Positions 58,923-64,000 of a stretch of DNA of 64,000 nucleotides are shown here, piece after piece; the first letter of the stretch is position 1, and every line of letters starts with the position of its first letter. The stretch comes from Knoxdaviesia capensis (lineage: Eukaryota; Ascomycota; Sordariomycetes; Microascales; Gondwanamycetaceae). Below the pieces are notes generated by a model. That model made no database searches. It was not told where the DNA came from and worked only from the letters and a program-made list of their open reading frames with translations. Location: NCBI GenBank assembly GCA_001510575.1, contig LNGK01000002.1, forward strand, positions 465,271 to 529,270, read 5' to 3'. The translations under genes and the position numbers were made by a program.

Positions 58923-61900
58923 ATGCTTACTTTTATTATAGAATCTCGGGTTATTAATAAGCTTAAGAGTACTAGTATTATCGACGCGTAGGCGGATATC
59001 GTAGGAGCGGTTAATTTTATATAGGAAATTACGTAGCTATAAAGCTTCCTTAGTAGCTATATTTACTACTATATATTTAGCTTCTATGGTCGATTAGGTA
59101 ATAACTACTTACTTTCTACTTACCTAGGCGACCGGACCGCCTTAGATTAAGAGAACCTATCCTATAATAGAGCGGCTATTTAGTATCGAGTTATAACTAG
59201 TATTAGAAAAACTAACTATTAAGATAGGGGAAAAATCTAGCTTAGGGGGTCTCTAATATCTTAAAGATAAATTTACTATTACCGATAAGTATCTAATAAT
59301 CCGTTTTAGTAATACTAATAAAGGAATAGTTATATAATTAGTAAATACTATATAGTAGTAAATAGAAAATACTAAATTAGGTCTTATTATCGTAGTTATA
59401 TAGATAAGTTATCCGATTAGGGATCGATATCTATCTATATTAGTAGTAGAAAGCCTTTTACCGTCTAAAGTAGCTAAGTTAATACCTAATATTAGAATAG
59501 ATACCGGTCGTATTATAGAGATATTAAATCTAGCGTTTACTATAATCGCTTCTATATATTATATCTAGTATATAGAATAGGAGTTAAAGTTAATACCGAT
59601 TACTACTCCTAGTAACTACCGTAGCTTACCTATTAGGTCTACTTTTAGATACTCTTAAAGTTCGAGTTTAAAGTTAGTTAGTATATGCTCTTTTTGACCG
59701 AAGTATAGAATATTATCTATATATATAACTAGGATTATACCGTCTTTCTATCGGTAAAATAACGCTTTATCTATTTAGAGTCTCGTAAAACCTATACGTA
59801 AAAGTATATCGTAGAGTCTTAGCTATTACTATCGGCTAGCTTATTTTAGACTATATAATACTCGTTTTAGACGAATAAACGATTTCTCTATCTAGCCTAA
59901 GTTACGGATAAAATCCGGATTACGTTATTTAATTTCGTATATTAGTTAAACTATTCCTTCGTATTATCGTATATATACCTCCTCTTTTAGGAGTCCGTAT
60001 AAGAAAGCTACTATAACGTCTAACTATCGTATAGATAAATATTCTTTAGCTATAATAGCTAATATTACTCTCTACGTTATAGCGTGCGATATTACGGCGA
60101 AGGTTTCCTAATAATCGAAGCCCTTACGCTATTAAAATCCTTAGGCTATAATACGTACTTTCCGTTTAATAATCTATCTATACTTATCGTATTTAGACTT
60201 TAGTACCTATTTAGCCGTAATTAGCCTATATCTAGACGGTAGTAACTTAACGAATTCGAAGACTTTACGGTTAAATATATTTATTAATTCTATAAGGCTA
60301 GTATCTAACTATTTATTAGTATTCGCGCCCCTTAGAGCTAATATTATCGTTATCGGATTAGAAAAGCTAGCCTTAATCGAATTATTAAGCTAATTAGAAT
60401 CGTTAATATTAGTCGTTAAATTAATAGCGTTAGGACTAGTATCTAGACTTTTTTTAGTAAGTTATTAAGCTAGATTATTATACTTATACGCGATAACTAG
60501 GTTATCGAAATCCACCTATTCTCTATTCTAAGTAACTACACGTATAATCTTCTTTTTAGTAAATATTCCCTTCGGCTACGACTTTAGTATATTAGGTAGT
60601 TTTTCCTCTAAGTCTTTAAGGATTCTAATATTAGATGAAATCTAGATTTTTCGAAATTTAAGTACCTATACTTTATATAAATATATACCTTAGTAACTAA
60701 CTAATAAGCTAAATTCTCCTCGTAGAGTAAATTTACTAGGTAAATTAGTATTATTTACGCGCGCTCTAACCTCTATAGGTACGTAAATAATTATATAGGA
60801 ACCTAAAGTTCGTAGGTATATAATATTCGGATAAAAATCCCGTCTTTTAGCTATAAGTATTTAGCTCTACTAACGTTCTATAGGACTAGAACTATAGCTA
60901 TTAACCGTTAGATTAATTAGTTAAGTAATAGCTTCTAAGATATATCCCTATAGGTATATCGGAATACTTTATTATATTATAGTTACCCTTATACGGATTA
61001 CTAGCTCTTTTATAGCTCGTTTAGTACTATTATTATATACGTAGCTATAAGTAGGGGAGGGATTAACTTTCGAGTTAATTTAGTTTATAAACTTAGTAAT
61101 TATTCTAATCTATACGTCCGTCCCGTTATCTATAATAATTAACTCTAGAATAGAATCGGTAATATTTATTATATATTAAATTATATTCTTAATTTCGTTA
61201 CCGGCCTTCGACTTTTTATCTAGAATATAGATAAACTTTATTTTAGAAAAATTATCTATAATAACGAGAAAGTACCGTTCTCCTTTAAAAGTTTATACCG
61301 ATATCTTAGTAATATCGTAATATAACACCTAGCTAATTCGTTTAGCTCTTATTCGCCTATCTTTTAGCCTAAACTTCGAGATCTTCGAGATCTCGTACGC
61401 CTTATATAGGCCTAAATCGTTAATATACGCTTTTATACTCGACTTATCTACTAACGCTCCTTTAATAGATTATAGTATCTTTAGGAGAACTTCGGTACTT
61501 AGATATCCTAGTCGTTTATATATTAGGCGTAAGCGTTAATATATACTTAATACTTACGTAAAGCTTTTAGGTATTAATTAATATTAGTTCGTCTATTAGA
61601 ATAATTAGACGAATACTAGTCTTTTATATAGAGACTACTAGAACTACCGTTTTTCTAGTAGTAACGGATACTATAAGCGTCTTTTAAGGGGGGACGCCTA
61701 GAACTAAGATTATTATTCTAGTAGTAATAATTATAACTACGAATATCTTTTAAGGGGGGATATCTAGAACTAACTTTATAGTCTTTTATAAGGTGACTAT
61801 AATAACTAGATAATTTATAAGTAGTCCCCTTAGACGGGTTTAGAGAGACGGTCTCCTCTAGTATAGTATTACGGATAATAGGGGTATATAGGGGCTTCCT

Positions 61901-63400
61901 TACTATAGGTTCTCTAGAAGATATAACTCGTATAAAAAACCCTCGACTTTCTATATTAATCTCGGAAATTAAGACGTCTTTAGTATTAAAAATGCTATTA
62001 CTTAGAATCTTACTTCTATTACGGTATAGAACTTCTCTACTAAAGATATAAATTAGAAATATTATAGTTAGTAAAATATCTTTAATACGTATAGAAATAA
62101 TACTAGATAAAGTTTTAATATTAATAATAATATTTCTATACTTTATAGTATAGATAGGTCCTCTACCTATAATTATACGTACTCGAGTCTCTTTAATAGT
62201 TCCTTTTTCGAACTATCGCTTATCGTTTATAGAGTATATAGACGCACCTATATTAAATAGCTAATCCATTCTAGAATAGCTTAATAAGTAGGTAAATAGG
62301 TTATAGCTAATTACTTCTTTAAAATATTCCGTAGTATTAATAGGAAAAGAAGAAGAAAGGGAAGACTTACTTATAATCTTTCGATATCTCTTAAACGTAT
62401 AATTAGTTAATACTATCGTACTTATAACTCTTTTATAACTAGTTATATTCGCGCTTACGTTTACGTTACTAAGTATAGTAGAAGACTTCTACTATTATTA
62501 TTACTTACGAGCTTTAATCTAGTAGTCTCGCTCTTTATAGCTAAGACGGTTATAGTATCTATATCGAATTATAGGTTATAAACCAGGCTTTTTCTAGTTA
62601 CTCTAGCTAGTATTACTATTACGGGTATTATTATTATTATTTATACCTTACTTATTATCGGACTTTAAATTATCTCTACGGTCTAACTTCTTTAGGTCCT
62701 TCGTGACCCTTTCGCGTTCCTAGAATAACTATACTAATTATCTATAGTGCTTATTAGAAGTCCTATCTAACTATACTACGATACGCGTAGTAACTTACGT
62801 TTTAGTATTAAACGTATCTTTCGCTACTATTAGTAGTAGCATAGTCCTAATCTCATCGGTAATTTTAGCTCTATAACGCTAGACTTTTAGTTATTTTTAG
62901 TTAAAACGCGAAAGAAAGGTAATAAACTTTTTACCCTTCTTTATTATATATATACTAATATCTAATAGGTCTTCTAATACTTAGAACTTAGTCTTCTAGC
63001 TATTACGGTTAAAGCGATTAAATAACTTATTCTAGATATTAGAAATATTTATATTATTAACTATAATCTATCTTATAATACTAGATATATTCTTTAATAT
63101 TTTACCTCTTACGAGTAGATTATTTTACTTATTAAGATAACCGAAATTATCCGGCTTTAAACTAGTATAGATAATTATAGTACGAAAAGATAGGGCCTAA
63201 GCACGCTAAGTACGGCTATCTATTAGCTAGTATTATTAATTAAGTATCTACTTCTATTTAGAAAGGTCGATTACCTAGTCTATACTAGTTATTACGGGCG
63301 ACGGAATAAAATCTTCTATAATAATAGATTGTATCGGCGGGGATAATACTATATAGGCGGAAGGAGGTCGGTTCGTTATAGTAGGTGTACGAAAAAGGCC
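58923..63400 (-). pseudogene. Copia-2 gag-pol remnant (main part)
   Basis: Reads on the - strand. Gag lies at about 63,400-62,500, ending in a zinc knuckle at 62,563-62,522 whose four ligands all read Tyr. Integrase remnants lie roughly between 61,600 and 60,900. Copia-type reverse transcriptase spans about 60,200-59,650: it begins KGFDY-stop-ETFAVISHAIT, continues QLDV-like and GLLKEEVYIR motifs, and has the catalytic YIDD read as YIDN at about 59,724-59,712. RNase H continues to 58,923, where the KSKH of the SKHI motif meets the Gypsy insertion; the rest is at 49,051-48,693. Frames are broken by RIP stops. The gag start was not fixed. Confidence 0.85.
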
Positions 63401-63790
63401 GGGAAAACTCGGTATTATAGAAGGAATAGGATTTCTATTAAGAACTAGTCGAGATTATTAGGGAATAGTATTAGTAAGGAATCTCAGATCTTTATTAGAG
63501 ACGGGAGAGGGGGAACGCGAGAATTCCGTTAATATTAACGGAGTTAAGACTTAAGAGTTTAATTAAATAACTAAGTCTATAGTAGTATTAGGGGCGGTTA
63601 AACGGCGGCGGCCACTACGATTTATTATTAGGGGTTATAGTTATTGCTTTACTAATGGCTTTACAGGCCAATTACTAGCTTATAGAAAATAAGAGAGACG
63701 AAGAGGAAGAAGAAAAAAAAAATTAATTAGAATAAAAGAAATAAAAGATAAATAGACTGTCTTACTTAAATTAAACTTAGTCTCATAATC

Positions 63791-63979
63791 TATTACTTAG
63801 AACGATAATAGAAGATAAATAAGTTAATAGAATTAAACTTAGGAATTAAGTAAAAAGTTAAATATAGGAGGAAGAAATAAGCTAGACTAGAAATAGACAG
63901 AAGTCCAGCATTTATAGGCTAGCCAGAACCAGGCTTCAGCCCAGGTCACGTGATCCACGCATTTCCGTCCTTCCTCACA
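63791..63979 (-). repeat. Copia-2 5' LTR (189 bp)
   Basis: Same length as the left LTR. Positions 63,791-63,893 are RIP-mutated, while 63,894-63,979 keep CA/TG and include GTCACGTG at 63,945-63,952. Confidence 0.92.
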
Positions 63980-63984
63980 AAAGT
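63980..63984. repeat. Copia-2 target-site duplication, right copy
   Basis: aaagt, identical to 48,499-48,503. Confidence 0.9.
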
Positions 63985-64000
63985 TACGCTTCCAATTCTA
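63985..64000 (+). repeat. Copia-1 3' LTR, right fragment (runs off the window)
   Basis: TACGCTTCCAATTCTA matches 33,378-33,393 of the 5' LTR except for CC/TT, a RIP-type difference. About 24 bp of LTR should follow beyond the window. Confidence 0.85.

Larger units (their letters stand above)
48504..63979 (-). mobile_element. Copia-2: Ty1/copia retrotransposon, interrupted by Gypsy copy B
   Basis: Bounded by two 189-bp direct LTRs and a perfect 5-bp duplication (aaagt), inserted in the 3' LTR of Copia-1. Removing Gypsy copy B leaves about 5.6 kb. Coding remnants read on the - strand, so the right LTR is the 5' LTR. Next to it (63,790 back to 63,776) lies GATTATGAGACTAAG, which contains TTATGAG, the complement of the initiator tRNA loop. 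Next to the left LTR lies the purine stretch CCGAGGGGCG (on the - strand), present again about 45 bp inside. It is heavily RIP-mutated except for part of the LTRs and the right-hand leader. Confidence 0.9.
33074..64000 (+). mobile_element. Copia-1: Ty1/copia retrotransposon, interrupted by other elements and RIP-mutated
   Basis: Begins with TGTTGA at 33,074 after flank cctgg. The visible own sequence is 33,074 to about 33,643 plus part of the gap, then 43,678-48,503, then 63,985-64,000. Subtracting the inserted elements leaves about 5.6 kb, a normal copia length. It carries a 344-bp 5' LTR, a primer-binding site, a single gag-pol frame on the + strand, a polypurine tract (AAAAAAGGG at 48,191-48,199) and a 3' LTR cut in two by Copia-2. 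It is interrupted by Gypsy copy A in its gag leader and by Copia-2 in its 3' LTR. The last roughly 24 bp of the 3' LTR and the expected right-hand cctgg duplication lie outside the window. It is dead: many RIP stops and mutated catalytic residues. Confidence 0.9.

Noticed and set aside
33074..64000. CRISPR array, centromere or rDNA as explanation of the AT-rich block
   Set aside because: No spacer-repeat pattern and no rRNA; the block is fully explained by LTR elements with RIP. A centromeric location cannot be tested from one window.

Overview
The window is nuclear DNA of a filamentous ascomycete (Pezizomycotina). The evidence is fungal-type introns (donors GTGAGT and GTATGT), an ascomycete-style cytosolic acetyl-CoA carboxylase, a NUDE-family dynein adaptor, and a large block of retrotransposons mutated in the manner of repeat-induced point mutation (RIP). 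I cannot name the species from sequence alone.

Layout. (1) Positions 1-14,793: mixed-composition DNA with many homopolymers and short-repeat tracts. Only one weak hypothetical gene (145-678, perhaps spliced to 814) can be proposed; no recognisable conserved protein or RNA gene was found. (2) 14,794-23,294: a convergent pair. A small intronless mitochondrial BolA-like gene (BOL3/BOLA3 type, + strand) faces the three-exon acetyl-CoA carboxylase gene (- strand, exons 23294-23136, 22861-22596 and 22378-15964, summing to exactly 2,279 codons plus stop). (3) 23,295-28,939: gene-free DNA upstream of the carboxylase, rich in pyrimidine tracts on the gene's sense strand. (4) 28,940-30,896: a two-exon nudE-like gene (- strand, 612 aa). 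(5) 30,897-33,073: its upstream region. (6) 33,074-64,000: a nested cluster of dead LTR retrotransposons, AT-rich and almost empty of CA/TG dinucleotides.

The cluster can be taken apart from LTRs, target-site duplications and coding remnants. Copia-1 (+ strand) begins at 33,074 with a 344-bp LTR. Its 3' LTR starts at 48,200 and is split at 48,503 by Copia-2 (- strand, 48,504-63,979, two 189-bp LTRs, 5-bp target duplication aaagt). It resumes at 63,985 and runs about 24 nt past the window. Copia-2 is itself split inside its RNase H coding region by a Gypsy element (copy B, + strand, 49,056-58,922, two 283-bp LTRs, 4-bp duplication atgc). A second copy of the same Gypsy family (copy A, - strand, ending at 43,677; other end inside an N gap) sits in the gag leader of Copia-1. 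All coding frames carry TAG/TAA stops of the C-to-T / G-to-A kind, all three reverse transcriptase active sites examined are mutated D to N, and all three zinc knuckles examined are mutated C/H to Y. No element here is autonomous.

I found no convincing new gene system. The most notable signals are in the RIP pattern: surviving CA sites appear concentrated in CAC/GTG context, there is an unmutated island at the same place in both Copia-2 LTRs, and the Copia-1 primer-binding site survives in mutated form as a match to the anticodon arm of initiator tRNA.
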